Shown: positions 27,346 through 36,066 of the stretch, piece after piece
How positions within the stretch are numbered: the first letter of the stretch is position 1
Layout: the number at the start of each line of letters is the position of its first letter
Source of the DNA: Pseudofrankia inefficax
GTDB taxonomy: Bacteria > Actinomycetota > Actinomycetes > Frankiales > Frankiaceae
Assembly (NCBI RefSeq): GCF_000166135.1
Contig: NC_014666.1
Coordinates: 3,968,001-4,032,000 of the forward strand
Reading direction: 5' to 3'
Length of the DNA stretch: 64,000 bases
The notes under the pieces: generated by a model
Database searches by the model: none
The model's input: only the letters and a program-made list of their open reading frames with translations
What the model was told of the DNA's origin: nothing
Made by a program: the position numbers and the translations under genes

Positions 27346-28428
27346 ATGACACCAACTCGACGGACGACATCTGCGATCGCCGTTGCCGCGCTCAGCGCCG
27401 CCGCGCTGGCGGCGTGCGGCAGCAGCGGCAGTGACGGCGGCTCCGCCGGCTTAGGCGCCGGCGGCGGCTCGTCGTCCATCACCATCGACGTCGGGACCCA
27501 GAAGCTGACCTTCCCCGCGGGCACCAAGCCGAAGATCGCGATGTTCGCCGGCAGCGGCATCGCCTACCAGACGGCGTACCGGGACGAGATCCCCAACCTG
27601 GAGAAGAAGTACGGCATCTCGATCACCTACCTGGACTCCAAGTTCGACCCGACGACGCAGCTCAGCCAGCTGCGCACGGCGATCCAGGGCAAGAAGTACA
27701 ACGCGTTCCTGGTGGAGAACTACAGCGCGGCGTCGGCCTGCACGCTGCTGACCAAGCAGGCTCCGGCCGCCGGCATCCTGGTCAGCCAGCTCGACAACCC
27801 GACCTGCGACCAGGCGACGAAGCCGGCCGGTGACGAGTTCTGGACGCCCGGCACGCTGAACTCGATCGGCGCCGAGTCGACCGTCACGTACTACACGGGC
27901 TGGGCGCGCGAGGCCAAGCAGCTGCTCGGCGCCGGCGACCACGAGGTCGCGGTCATCAACGGCCCGCCGCTGGTCGCCGCCACGAAGAACATGGACAGCG
28001 CGATGAGCGCGAACGGCTTCAGCCCGGTCGCCAACCTCAACTCGGACTACACCACGCCGACCGCGCTCAAGCAGACCGCGGACCTGCTGCAGTCGCACCC
28101 GAACGTGAAGGCCATCTTCTCCGTCGGTCCCGACGTGACCGTCGGCATCGTGAGCGCGCTCAAGCAGGCGGGGAAGAAGCCCGGTGACGTGCAGGTCTTC
28201 GAGGTCGGCGGCGCCAAGCAGAACGCGCAGCTGATCAGGGACGGCTGGCTGACGATGAGCGTGCCGTACACCCCGAAGACCATCATCGACACCGCGGTCG
28301 CGTCGATCGTCAACGCCCTGGCGGGCAAGCAGGGGCCCAAGTTCGACGCGGCCCTGAACGCCGGTACCGCTGACACGCCGTTCCAGATCACCAAGGACAC
28401 GGTCGACACGTACCAGTTCGAGTACTGA
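27346..28428 (+). CDS. Sugar-type ABC transporter substrate-binding lipoprotein
   Basis: A 360-residue periplasmic-binding protein of the ribose/LacI-like type (PF13407). The signal peptide ends LAAC with the lipid-modified Cys at residue 24, followed by a Gly/Ser linker. The mature part has KPKIAMFAGSGIAYQTAY, then a hinge and VKAIFSVGPDVTVGIVSALKQAG. The ATG at 27346 is used; an upstream in-frame TTG adds six residues. First gene of an importer set with an amidohydrolase inserted second. Ligand unknown. Confidence 0.9.
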   Translation: MTPTRRTTSAIAVAALSAAALAACGSSGSDGGSAGLGAGGGSSSITIDVGTQKLTFPAGTKPKIAMFAGSGIAYQTAYRDEIPNLEKKYGISITYLDSKFDPTTQLSQLRTAIQGKKYNAFLVENYSAASACTLLTKQAPAAGILVSQLDNPTCDQATKPAGDEFWTPGTLNSIGAESTVTYYTGWAREAKQLLGAGDHEVAVINGPPLVAATKNMDSAMSANGFSPVANLNSDYTTPTALKQTADLLQSHPNVKAIFSVGPDVTVGIVSALKQAGKKPGDVQVFEVGGAKQNAQLIRDGWLTMSVPYTPKTIIDTAVASIVNALAGKQGPKFDAALNAGTADTPFQITKDTVDTYQFEY

Positions 28429-28473
28429 GCGCCGACGCCGCCGAGACAACCGCTAGCGCAAGGGGCTTGAGGC

Positions 28474-29367
28474 ATGCAGATGCCGCAGGAACCGACCCCG
28501 GTGGTCGATTCGCACATCCACTGGTGGGACCCGGGTAACGCCTGGATGGTCATGGCCACCCAGGAGCAGGCCGACGAGCTGGGGATGGGTGACATCAGCC
28601 CGATGGTCCGGCCATACCTGCCGGCCGACTACCGGGCCGACGCCACCGGCGCGGTCGAGGGCTACCGGGTCGAGCGCGTCGTGTGGGTGATGGCGACGCT
28701 CTTCGACGGCGGGCACGTCGACGAGGTGCGCTGGGTGCGCGCGGTGGCGAAGGACGAGCCGCTGCTCGGCGCGGTCATCGGCAGCGTCGACCCGAGGCTG
28801 TCGGCACGCGAGCGGCAGGAGTCGTTGGCCGCGCAGGCGGACTGGGAGCTGTTCCGCGGCGTGCGGGTCATCGGCGAGCTGGACTACGGCTCGCCGGTGG
28901 CCGGCGACTACATGCGGATGCTGGCCGACGCCGGGCTGGTGTACGACCACATGGGTCATCACCAAACGATGGCCGACGCCGCGCGGCTGGCCGAGCGGCA
29001 TCCGGACGTCCCGTGGATCCTCGAGCACTGCGGCTGGCCGCGGCACCCGGACGACCCGGCGGACGTCGCGGCCTGGCGCGAGGGGATCCGGGCGCTGGCG
29101 GCGGTGCCGACCGTGCACTGCAAGCTGTCCGGGCTGGCGATGGCGATCCACGCCTTCGACGCCGACCGGCAGCGCCCGTTCCTCGAGTTCTGCCTGGAGC
29201 AGTTCGGCCCGGGGCGGTGCCTCTACGGCAGCAACTTCCCGGTCGACCGAAACTACGGCCACTACGACGAGCTGCTGCGGATGTTCCTGTCCGTCATCGC
29301 CGGCCTGTCCGCCGAGGAACAACGGCAGGTCCTGTACGCCAACGCGCAGCGGATCTACAGGATCTAG
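28474..29367 (+). CDS. Amidohydrolase family protein (amidohydrolase_2/ACMSD-like)
   Basis: A 297-residue metal-dependent TIM-barrel protein of the PF04909 group, which includes decarboxylases and lactone hydrolases. The metal motif DSHIHWWDP is at residues 12-20, YDHMGHHQ and EHCGWPRHP supply later ligands, and YGSNFPVD contains the conserved Asp. It lies between the binding-protein and ATPase genes of an importer and ends directly against the ATPase start, so it probably acts on the imported compound (lactone opening or decarboxylation, inferred). Confidence 0.88.
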   Translation: MQMPQEPTPVVDSHIHWWDPGNAWMVMATQEQADELGMGDISPMVRPYLPADYRADATGAVEGYRVERVVWVMATLFDGGHVDEVRWVRAVAKDEPLLGAVIGSVDPRLSARERQESLAAQADWELFRGVRVIGELDYGSPVAGDYMRMLADAGLVYDHMGHHQTMADAARLAERHPDVPWILEHCGWPRHPDDPADVAAWREGIRALAAVPTVHCKLSGLAMAIHAFDADRQRPFLEFCLEQFGPGRCLYGSNFPVDRNYGHYDELLRMFLSVIAGLSAEEQRQVLYANAQRIYRI

Positions 29368-30945
29368 ATGGCAGCCGACGAACGACCGGGTGACCGCACC
29401 CCGGCCGCGGCCTACCGCGGGGTGTCGAAGACCTTCGGGGCGGTCACGGCGCTGCACGACATCACCCTGACGATCGAGCAGGGAACGATCCACGCGCTGG
29501 TCGGGGAGAACGGGGCCGGGAAGTCGACCGCGCTCGGCATCCTCGCCGGGCGGCTGGCTCCGAGCACCGGCACGGTCGAGCTGTTCGGCCACCGCCTGCC
29601 CGCGCTCCAGCCGCGCGAGTCGCGTCGGCTCGGCGCCGCGGCGATCTACCAGGAGCTGACGATCGCGCCGGCCCTGAGCGCCGAGGCCAACGTGTTCCTC
29701 GGCCAGCCGATGGCACGCCTGGGCGTGTTGTCGACCGGCTCGATGCGCCGGCGCTACGAGCAGCTGTGTGACCGGCTCGGGGTTCCCCCGGTGCCCTCGG
29801 GCCGGCCGGCCGGCGCGCTCTCGGTCGCCGACCAGCAGCTGCTGGAGATCATGCGGGCGATGGCGTCCGACGCCCGGCTGATCCTGTTCGACGAGCCGAC
29901 CGCGTCCCTCGGCATGGCCGAACGTGATGCCCTGCTGCGGCTGATGGGGCAGATGCGGGCCGACGGCCGGACGATCGTCTTCGTCAGCCACAACCTCGAC
30001 GAGGTCCTTCAGGTGGCCGACACCGTCACGGTGTTCCGCGGCGGGCGCCTCGTGCGGACCACGCCGCGCGCGCAGATCACCAAGCGGGAGACGGTGCGCA
30101 GCATGCTCGGCGACGAGGTGGATCTCAGCCTCGTCCGCAGCCTGCAGGGCGAGGCGGGCCAGGACGTCGCCCGCCGGGCGCGCCCGGCGTCGTCGGCCGG
30201 CGAGCCGCTCCTGCGCGTCGAGGGGCTGGCGCTGCCCGGCGCGCTGGACGACGTGCACCTCGAGGTCCGCGCGGGCGAGATCCTCGGCCTCGGCGGGCTC
30301 GTCGGCTCGGGCCGCACGTCGATCCTGCGGGCGCTCGCCGGCCTGGAGCCGCGGGCGAGCGGCCGGATGATCCTGCGCGGCCAGGAGGTCCGCTGGCCCC
30401 GATCCGTGCGCCGGGCCCGGGACTACGGCATCGCGCTGGCGCCCGAGGACCGCAAGACCCAGGGCCTCGCCCTGGAGATGTCGGCCGCGGTCAACGTCGT
30501 GATGAGCGACCTCGGCCAGGTGTCCAGCTGGGGCTGGATCTCGAGCTCCCGCCTGCGGGCGCGGGCCAGGGACGCGGTGACCCGGTTCGGCTTCGACCCG
30601 GCCCGGGTCGACGAGCAGGCCGGGCGGCTGTCCGGCGGCAACCAGCAGAAGCTGCTGCTGGGCCGGTGGAAGCACTCCGAGCCCGCGGTGCTGCTGGTCG
30701 ACGAGCCCACGCGCGGCATCGACATCGGGGCGAAGGAAGAGGTCCTCACCGCGCTGGAGGAGATGGCCTCGCGCGGGCTGGCCATCATCGTCGTCTCCTC
30801 CGAGCTGGAGGAGCTGGTGGTCGTCAGCGACCGGGTGATCGTCCTGGCCGAGGGCCGGTACGCCGGCCAGCTCGACCGCGCCGAGCCGGACTTCTCCATC
30901 TCGGCGATCCTCGACAAGGCGTTCTCCGGAGGGCAAGGCGTATGA
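29368..30945 (+). CDS. Sugar-type ABC transporter ATP-binding protein with two ATPase domains
   Basis: A 525-residue RbsA/MglA-type ATPase. Domain 1 has Walker A GENGAGKST (46-54), signature LSVADQQ near 151 and Walker B LILFDEPTASL. Domain 2 has the degenerate Walker A GLVGSGRTS, the intact signature LSGGNQQKLLLGRW near 420 and VDEPTRGIDIGAK. The asymmetric pattern is normal for the family. The start is immediately after the amidohydrolase stop, and the end overlaps the permease start (ATGA). Confidence 0.94.
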   Translation: MAADERPGDRTPAAAYRGVSKTFGAVTALHDITLTIEQGTIHALVGENGAGKSTALGILAGRLAPSTGTVELFGHRLPALQPRESRRLGAAAIYQELTIAPALSAEANVFLGQPMARLGVLSTGSMRRRYEQLCDRLGVPPVPSGRPAGALSVADQQLLEIMRAMASDARLILFDEPTASLGMAERDALLRLMGQMRADGRTIVFVSHNLDEVLQVADTVTVFRGGRLVRTTPRAQITKRETVRSMLGDEVDLSLVRSLQGEAGQDVARRARPASSAGEPLLRVEGLALPGALDDVHLEVRAGEILGLGGLVGSGRTSILRALAGLEPRASGRMILRGQEVRWPRSVRRARDYGIALAPEDRKTQGLALEMSAAVNVVMSDLGQVSSWGWISSSRLRARARDAVTRFGFDPARVDEQAGRLSGGNQQKLLLGRWKHSEPAVLLVDEPTRGIDIGAKEEVLTALEEMASRGLAIIVVSSELEELVVVSDRVIVLAEGRYAGQLDRAEPDFSISAILDKAFSGGQGV

Positions 30946-31949
30946 AGACGAGCACCCAGGCGGAGCCCGCCACGTCGCGGGCCGAGTCCGCCCCGAGCCG
31001 GCCCCGGGGCGTGGCCGCCGTCGACCTGGCGAGCCGCTACTCGATGGTCGGCGTGCTGGTCATCCTGGTGATCGTGGCGCAGGTGTCGGTGCCGGGCTTC
31101 CTCGACGCCGGCAACCTCGAGGTCGTACTGGTCAACACCACGTCGGTGGGCCTGGTCGCGATCGGCATGACCTTCGTGCTCATCGGCGGCGGGTTCGACC
31201 TGTCCGTCGGCGGGATCTTCGCGGCGGCCGGCGTCCTGTACGCCACCCTGGCCAACTCGATGCCGGTCGGGCTCGCCTTCGCGCTCATGGTGCCGATCGC
31301 GCTCGCCGCCGGCCTGATCAACGGGCTGATCGTCACCCGGCTGCACGTCAACCCGTTCGTGGCCACGCTCGGGTCGTCCTCGATCTTCTCCGGCATCGCC
31401 TACCTGATCAACACGTCGGGGGCGGTGACCGTCACGCGGCCGGGGTTCGACTACCTCGGGAACGCGAAGTGGCTGGGCGTCCACGTGGAGATCTGGATGC
31501 TCCTGCTCTTCTTCGTCATCGGCGGCGCGGTGCTCGCGCGCACCGTGTACGGCCGGTCGGTGTACATCGTCGGCGGCAACCCGGACGCGGCCCGGCTGTC
31601 CGGCATGCGGGTCAGCACGGTGCAGGCGTCGACCTACGCGCTGACCGCCCTGTGCGCCGCCGTCGGCGGGATGCTGCTGACCTCCCAGACCGGCGTCGGG
31701 CAGGCCAACGTCGGGGTGGACGTCACCCTGAACTCGATCGCCATCGTGATCATCGGTGGCACCTCGCTGCGGGGCGGCCAGGGGGCGATGTGGCGGACCC
31801 TGATCGGGCTGCTGATCATCGCGACGATCGACAGCCTGTTCAACCAGCTGGCCTGGGACTCCGCGACCCAGTCGCTCGCCAAGGGCGCGATCGTGATCGT
31901 CGCCGTCGCGCTGGACTCCTGGTCCCAGCGCCGCGCCGAGAACAGGTGA
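30942..31949 (+). CDS. Sugar-type ABC transporter permease (RbsC-like)
   Basis: A 335-residue permease with a hydrophilic 30-residue N-terminus and about eight to ten membrane segments. The family motif MTFVLIGGGFDLSVGGIFA is near residue 75; HVNPFVATLGSSSIFSGIAY and GGTSLRGGQGAMWRTLIG are also typical. One permease, presumably a homodimer, completes the importer. Confidence 0.93.
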   Translation: MKTSTQAEPATSRAESAPSRPRGVAAVDLASRYSMVGVLVILVIVAQVSVPGFLDAGNLEVVLVNTTSVGLVAIGMTFVLIGGGFDLSVGGIFAAAGVLYATLANSMPVGLAFALMVPIALAAGLINGLIVTRLHVNPFVATLGSSSIFSGIAYLINTSGAVTVTRPGFDYLGNAKWLGVHVEIWMLLLFFVIGGAVLARTVYGRSVYIVGGNPDAARLSGMRVSTVQASTYALTALCAAVGGMLLTSQTGVGQANVGVDVTLNSIAIVIIGGTSLRGGQGAMWRTLIGLLIIATIDSLFNQLAWDSATQSLAKGAIVIVAVALDSWSQRRAENR

Positions 31950-32016
31950 GCCAGACCAGCCGGGCCGCGAGCGAGCCGCTCGGGCCGGGCGTCGTCGTGG
32001 GCGGCGAGGCGCGCCG

Positions 32017-32039
32017 GCCGGTCATGCAACCCGACCGGC
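32017..32039. terminator. Hairpin between converging permease and GntR genes
   Basis: GCCGGTC and GACCGGC pair perfectly (7 bp) across a 9-nt loop. The hairpin lies midway in the 115-nt gap between the permease stop and the GntR stop, so it is placed to end both transcripts. Confidence 0.5.
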
Positions 32040-32064
32040 GTGTGCGCGGATGAGCCCGCGCCGA

Positions 32065-32889
32065 TCACTTTCCCAGGTCGCGCAGGCTGTCGCGCAGGGC
32101 CGTCGCCCTGATCACCTGGGACTCGGAGTTCTCCAGCGCGTAGCGCTGCGAGTGGGTGACGTGGCCGGCGTCGATCTTGCGGGCCGCCTCCCCGTCGCCG
32201 GCGGCGATGGCGTCGAGCAGCGCCGTGTGCGCCGCCAGCACCGCGCGCCGCTGCTTCGTGTCCGGGTAGCGGCCCTCCGACGTCACCCGCGCGGCCCACT
32301 GGCGCTCCTGCTCGGACCACAGGCTCTCCAGCGCGCCGACCATCACGATGACGGTCTCGTTCCCGCACGCACTGACCATCAGCTCGTGGAACTCCCGGCT
32401 GGCCTTGGTGAACTCCTCGCCGTCGTCGATCGCGGCGGCGGTGCGCTCGACGTTGGCCCGCAGGCCCGGCAGCACGGCGTCCATCCGGTCCGGCCGCGCC
32501 GCGCACAGCGCGGCGGCGAGCGGCTCGATCTGCTCGATCGCCGCCGCCAGGTCGCTGATCGACGCCTTGCGCGACTGCAGCACCAGGCCGAACGTGTAGG
32601 CGGACGTCGCCGCGGTGGGAACCTCGACGACCGAGCCGCCGATGCTTCCGCGGCGCACGGTGAGCAGGCCCTCGTTCTCCAGGTGACGCAGGGCCTCGCG
32701 CAGGGTCGGCCGGCTGATGCGGAACTCCGCCATCAGGTCTTCCTGCTTCGGCAGCGAGTCGCCACGAGCCAGGTCGCCGTCGATGATGCGGTCACGCAGG
32801 ATGCCGGCGACGAACTCGGCCACCCGGGGCGGCCGGAACTGCGCCGGGCGCGGGCTGGCCTGGTCCGCGCCCGGTTCGGCCCCCGTCAT
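32065..32889 (-). CDS. GntR family transcriptional regulator, FadR subfamily
   Basis: A 274-residue regulator with an N-terminal winged helix (VAEFVAGILRDRIIDGDLARGDSLPKQ, then ISRPTLREALRHLENEGLL, about residues 23-80) and a helical FCD effector domain with the metal/acid-binding residues in FHELMVSACGNETV and HTALLDAIAAGD. It lies between the importer genes and the acyl-CoA ligase and diverges from the latter. It probably senses a carboxylate or acyl-CoA of this pathway and may bind the AATCTTTTTA boxes. Confidence 0.92.
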   Translation of the reverse strand: MTGAEPGADQASPRPAQFRPPRVAEFVAGILRDRIIDGDLARGDSLPKQEDLMAEFRISRPTLREALRHLENEGLLTVRRGSIGGSVVEVPTAATSAYTFGLVLQSRKASISDLAAAIEQIEPLAAALCAARPDRMDAVLPGLRANVERTAAAIDDGEEFTKASREFHELMVSACGNETVIVMVGALESLWSEQERQWAARVTSEGRYPDTKQRRAVLAAHTALLDAIAAGDGEAARKIDAGHVTHSQRYALENSESQVIRATALRDSLRDLGK

Positions 32890-32996
32890 CTCTTGCCTCC
32901 CGCTCGCCTGGCCGGCCCACGCCTTGTCATCGTTTCCTCTCGGTATGCGGTCACGATATCCGGACCGCTTCGAGGCCCTCGCGCGGCCGATTGACC

Positions 32997-33006
32997 AATC
33001 TTTTTA
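32997..33006. promoter_or_regulatory. AT-rich box, site C (AATCTTTTTA)
   Basis: Identical to site B at 27311. It lies in the divergent region between the GntR gene (start 32889) and the small ORF/ligase unit (start 33050), within the least GC-rich 30 bp of the neighbourhood (through TTTATACTTTAA at 33009-33020). TTGACC just upstream (32991-32996) could serve as a -35 for the plus-strand unit. Confidence 0.45.
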
Positions 33007-33049
33007 TGTTTATACTTTAACGCAGACCTTGAGCCGAGGGAGCGGTGCC

Positions 33050-33202
33050 ATGGACGTCCATCTCGGGGAGTTCGCCGATCGAGCGCGTCCCCAGCCCCGC
33101 GACCTGGTCGAGGCCTGGCTTCCGCGGACGTCGCTCGGTGCCTTCACGCAGGCCGCGGTGCCTTTGGTGGGCGGCCGGTCCCTGCCGGAGAAGGCCGCGT
33201 GA
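33050..33202 (+). CDS. Small 50-residue protein coupled to the acyl-CoA ligase gene
   Basis: ATG preceded by GAGGGAG at good spacing, 50 codons, and a TGA that overlaps the ligase GTG (GTGA). The peptide begins MDVHLGEFADRARPQPRDLV and ends SLPEKAA; no family is recognised, and there is no signal peptide or membrane segment. The good ribosome binding site together with exact stop/start overlap argues for real translation, either as a functional peptide or as a device to couple ligase translation. Confidence 0.5.
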   Translation: MDVHLGEFADRARPQPRDLVEAWLPRTSLGAFTQAAVPLVGGRSLPEKAA

Positions 33203-34692
33203 CCGGCACCGTCGCCGACGTTCTGCGGCCCGCGCTCGCCGATCTGCCCGACGCGCCGGCCCTCGTTGGCCCCTCGGGGTCGCTCACCTACGCCGAGCTC
33301 GACGCGGCCGCCGACGCGGCCGCCGGCGCGCTGTGGGACCTCGGGGTCCGCCCCGGCGACCGGGTGGCGGCCTGCCTGCCGAACGACCTGGACATCGTCG
33401 TCGCCTTCCACGGTGCCCAGCGCGTCGGCGCGCTCTGGCTCGGCATCAACGAGGCCTACACCGAGGCGGAACAGGAACAGCTGCGCGCGCTCAGCACCCC
33501 CCGGGTCGTACTCGGGGGTCCTCGCTGCCGGCTGGGCGGCCCGTCGGTGGTGGGCGTGGACCGGTGGGCGAGGCTGGTCCGGGCCGGCTCGCGCGCGCCG
33601 GCGGTGGACATCGACCCCCACGCCCCGGCGGCCATCGCCTACACCAGTGGGACGACCGGCCTGCCCAAGGGCATCGTGCACAGCCAGCACAACCTGCTGC
33701 TGCCCGGCGCCGTGCTCGGCGCGACCCGCGGATGGGGGCCGGACCTGCGCAAGGGCGACAGCATGCCGATGACCATCCTCAACCTGCTGGTGCTGAGCAC
33801 GCTCACGGCGGCCCAGGCCCGGGGCTGCGCAGTGCTCATCGACCGCCGGGACATCGACGGCATCGTCGAGCAGCTCCGCGCGCACGACGTCAACGTCTGG
33901 AACGGCGCGCCGCCGCAGATCTACGACCTCGCCCGGCGCCCGGAACTCGACCTGAGCGCCCTGCGCGAACTCTGGAGCGGCGGCAGCGACTGCCCGGACG
34001 AGCTGCGCCAGAACGTGCGTGACGTCCACGGGCTCGGGATCCACTCGACCTACGGGCTCACCGAGGCGCCGACGGTCGTCGCGATCGACCCGGTGGACGG
34101 CCGGACCAGGACCCGCGCCTCCGGAGTCGTCCTGCCTCATCTCGAGCTGGCCGCCTGTGACGCCGACGGCGTCGGCCAGCCGAGCGGCTCGATCGGCGAG
34201 TTCCGCGTCGCGGCCGCCGGCACGGGCGACTGGGCGCACCAGTGGCGACCGCCGCTGGGTCAGTGGCGGGACGGCGAGATGATCGCGCACCAGCCGCCGG
34301 GCGCTGTGGTGACGGGTGACGTGGGAACCGTCGACGCGGACGGCTGGGTCACCGTGCTCGACCGCGAGAAGCTGGTGATCGTCCGCGGCGGCGCGAACGT
34401 CTACCCGGCCGAGGTCGAGCGGGTCCTGCGCCTGCACCCCGGGGTGGCGGCGGTCGCGGTCTTCGGCGTCCCCGACGACCGCCTGGGCGAGCGGGTCGCG
34501 GCCCTCGTCGTCACGAGGGGCCCGGTGACGGGGGCCGAGCTCGCCGCGCTGTGCCGCGAACGGCTCGCCCGGTACAAGGTGCCCGAGGTGTGGGGCCGGG
34601 CCGACGGGCTGAGCATGAATCCCATGGGAAAGGTGAACCGTCAGGGGCTGGTGGACGCCCTGTCGGCCGCGGAACCGCTGGGTAGTTCCTAG
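33199..34692 (+). CDS. Class I adenylate-forming acyl-CoA ligase
   Basis: A 497-residue AMP-binding enzyme that activates a carboxylic acid to its CoA ester. The P-loop YTSGTTGLPKG is near residue 148, YGLTEAP near 285, TGDVG near 373, the hinge REKLVIVRGGANVYPAEVE near 389 and the catalytic Lys in NPMGKVNR near 479. GTG start overlaps the small ORF stop. In this locus it probably activates the acid delivered by the importer for the nearby hydratases and SDR. Confidence 0.92.
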   Translation: MTGTVADVLRPALADLPDAPALVGPSGSLTYAELDAAADAAAGALWDLGVRPGDRVAACLPNDLDIVVAFHGAQRVGALWLGINEAYTEAEQEQLRALSTPRVVLGGPRCRLGGPSVVGVDRWARLVRAGSRAPAVDIDPHAPAAIAYTSGTTGLPKGIVHSQHNLLLPGAVLGATRGWGPDLRKGDSMPMTILNLLVLSTLTAAQARGCAVLIDRRDIDGIVEQLRAHDVNVWNGAPPQIYDLARRPELDLSALRELWSGGSDCPDELRQNVRDVHGLGIHSTYGLTEAPTVVAIDPVDGRTRTRASGVVLPHLELAACDADGVGQPSGSIGEFRVAAAGTGDWAHQWRPPLGQWRDGEMIAHQPPGAVVTGDVGTVDADGWVTVLDREKLVIVRGGANVYPAEVERVLRLHPGVAAVAVFGVPDDRLGERVAALVVTRGPVTGAELAALCRERLARYKVPEVWGRADGLSMNPMGKVNRQGLVDALSAAEPLGSS

Positions 34693-34890
34693 CGCCAGCG
34701 GCCTCGCCGGATCATCCCCAGTCCCGACGGGCGGGCCTTCGGGTTGAGCCCGAAGTGGCGACGAGCTTGTCTGGACCGGGGAAACGCGTGAAGCCGCGGA
34801 CGGCCGCCAGGCTGGAGATTCCGGCGGCCGTGTCCACTCCCGGGATCGTCAGCAGTCTGGGCGTGCGTCCAATCCGCCGCTCACGAGTCG
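34689..34890 (-). pseudogene. IS110-family transposase remnant (C-terminal part, frameshifted)
   Basis: On the minus strand one frame reads LLTIPGVDTAAGIS then RFPGPDKLVA, and the next frame continues FGLNPKARPSGLGMIR to a stop at 34691-34689. Joined, these give the C-terminal transposase_20 region of IS110 elements (usual wording TIPGV...KLVSYFGLNP). The switch occurs at GTCGCCACTTC, where one missing T would restore AYFGL. No N-terminal DEDD domain or element ends remain. The fragment abuts the ligase stop. Confidence 0.75.
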
Positions 34891-35100
34891 CCGGCGTTGA
34901 CCGGTGTCGGGCCGGCTCGTGCCGTGCTCGCCGGCGGCGCCGCGGCCGCCGTCACGACGCTGATCGCGCTGGCCGTCGCGGCCACCCTCGGCGGCACCTG
35001 ATCCCCGTCCGCGTCCCTGGGACATCCCTGGGACGGTCGCAGCGCGGGGAAGAGGGGTCCGCCGGGAAGGTGTTCGCGACCCGGCTCGCCGACTACCTCG
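34693..35100. other. 408-nt region of gene debris between ligase and esterase genes
   Basis: Besides the IS110 fragment, a plus-strand frame from about 34897 to the stop at 34999-35001 encodes an Ala-rich hydrophobic end (LTGVGPARAVLAGGAAAAV then TLIALAVAATLGGT) that looks like the last membrane segment of a transporter, perhaps VIT1/CCC1-like. It has no start or upstream domains. The remaining 100 nt hold nothing recognisable. Confidence 0.35.
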
Positions 35101-36066
35101 TTAGTCGGTGGTTGCGGGCGAGAGGCCGAGCGCGGTGGCGAGGACGGTCGTGGCCTCGGCGCGTTCCCGTCGGCTGACGGTGGCGTGTGGCGCGATCCCG
35201 CCGGAGCCGTGGAACGTTCCGGGGAACAGGTGGAGTTCGGCTGGGACGCCGGCGGCGAGGAGCGCCTGTGCGTAGGCGATGCCCTCGTCGCGCAGGGGGT
35301 CGAACTCCATCACGGAGATGTAGGCGGGCGGCAGGCCGATCAGGTCGGTCGCCCGAGCGGGCGCGGCGTAAGGCGAGACGTCCGGTGTGCCGGGGATGCC
35401 CTCGCCGAGGTAGGCGTTCCAGCTGATGACCGCGTTGGACCGGTTGAGCACCGGGGTGTCGACGAACTGGCGCATGCTGGCCGTGTCGAGCCGGTCGTCG
35501 AGCTCGGGGACGGCGAGGAACTGGAAGCACAGCGGCGAGCCGCCGCGGTCGCGGGCGAGCAGCGCCAGCCCGGCCGCCAGTCCGGCGCCGGCGCTGGTCC
35601 CACGGACCGCGACGCGGGCCGGGTCGATGCCGAGACCGGCGGCGTTGCTCGCCAGCCACGTCAACGCGGCGTAGCAGTCCTCCAGCGCGGCGGGAAACGG
35701 GTACTCCGGGGCCAGGCGGTAGTCGACCGCCACGACGACAAGATTCAGCGCCCGGACGAGGTCCAGACAGGCCCGTTGCACGCCACGGTCGCCGATCACG
35801 AATCCGCCGCCGTGGATGTGGAGCAGACCGGCGGAGGCGCCGGGCCGGCCGGCGGTCCGCGCGGGCTGGTAGACCCGGACAGGAACCTCCGGCGCGCCTG
35901 GGGGCCCAGGAACGTGAACGACGCGTATGTCGACGCCGGAGGTGTCACGTCGCTGGCCATGCCGGGCTTCGGCAAAAGACGCCCGGACCGCCGCCAGGTC
36001 GGTGAAGTCCAGGGCCGGCAGCATCGGGACCACCGCGGCCAGCTCGGGATCGAATCGGTAGGCCAA
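35101..36066 (-). CDS. Alpha/beta hydrolase (HSL-type esterase)
   Basis: A 321-residue carboxylesterase of the hormone-sensitive-lipase family. The oxyanion motif HGGGFVIGD, VDYRLAPEYPFPA, the nucleophile GTSAGAGLA, the Asp in EFDPLRDE and the His in FPGTFHGS form the complete catalytic set. It is cytoplasmic (no signal peptide). It is followed upstream by an SCO6745-type gene in the same direction with a 155-nt gap that holds nothing clear. Confidence 0.92.
   Translation of the reverse strand: MAYRFDPELAAVVPMLPALDFTDLAAVRASFAEARHGQRRDTSGVDIRVVHVPGPPGAPEVPVRVYQPARTAGRPGASAGLLHIHGGGFVIGDRGVQRACLDLVRALNLVVVAVDYRLAPEYPFPAALEDCYAALTWLASNAAGLGIDPARVAVRGTSAGAGLAAGLALLARDRGGSPLCFQFLAVPELDDRLDTASMRQFVDTPVLNRSNAVISWNAYLGEGIPGTPDVSPYAAPARATDLIGLPPAYISVMEFDPLRDEGIAYAQALLAAGVPAELHLFPGTFHGSGGIAPHATVSRRERAEATTVLATALGLSPATTD

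Noticed and set aside
34755-35177. 140-codon plus-strand ORF
   Set aside because: It lies over the IS110 remnant in the opposite strand and has an Arg-rich, non-protein-like translation.
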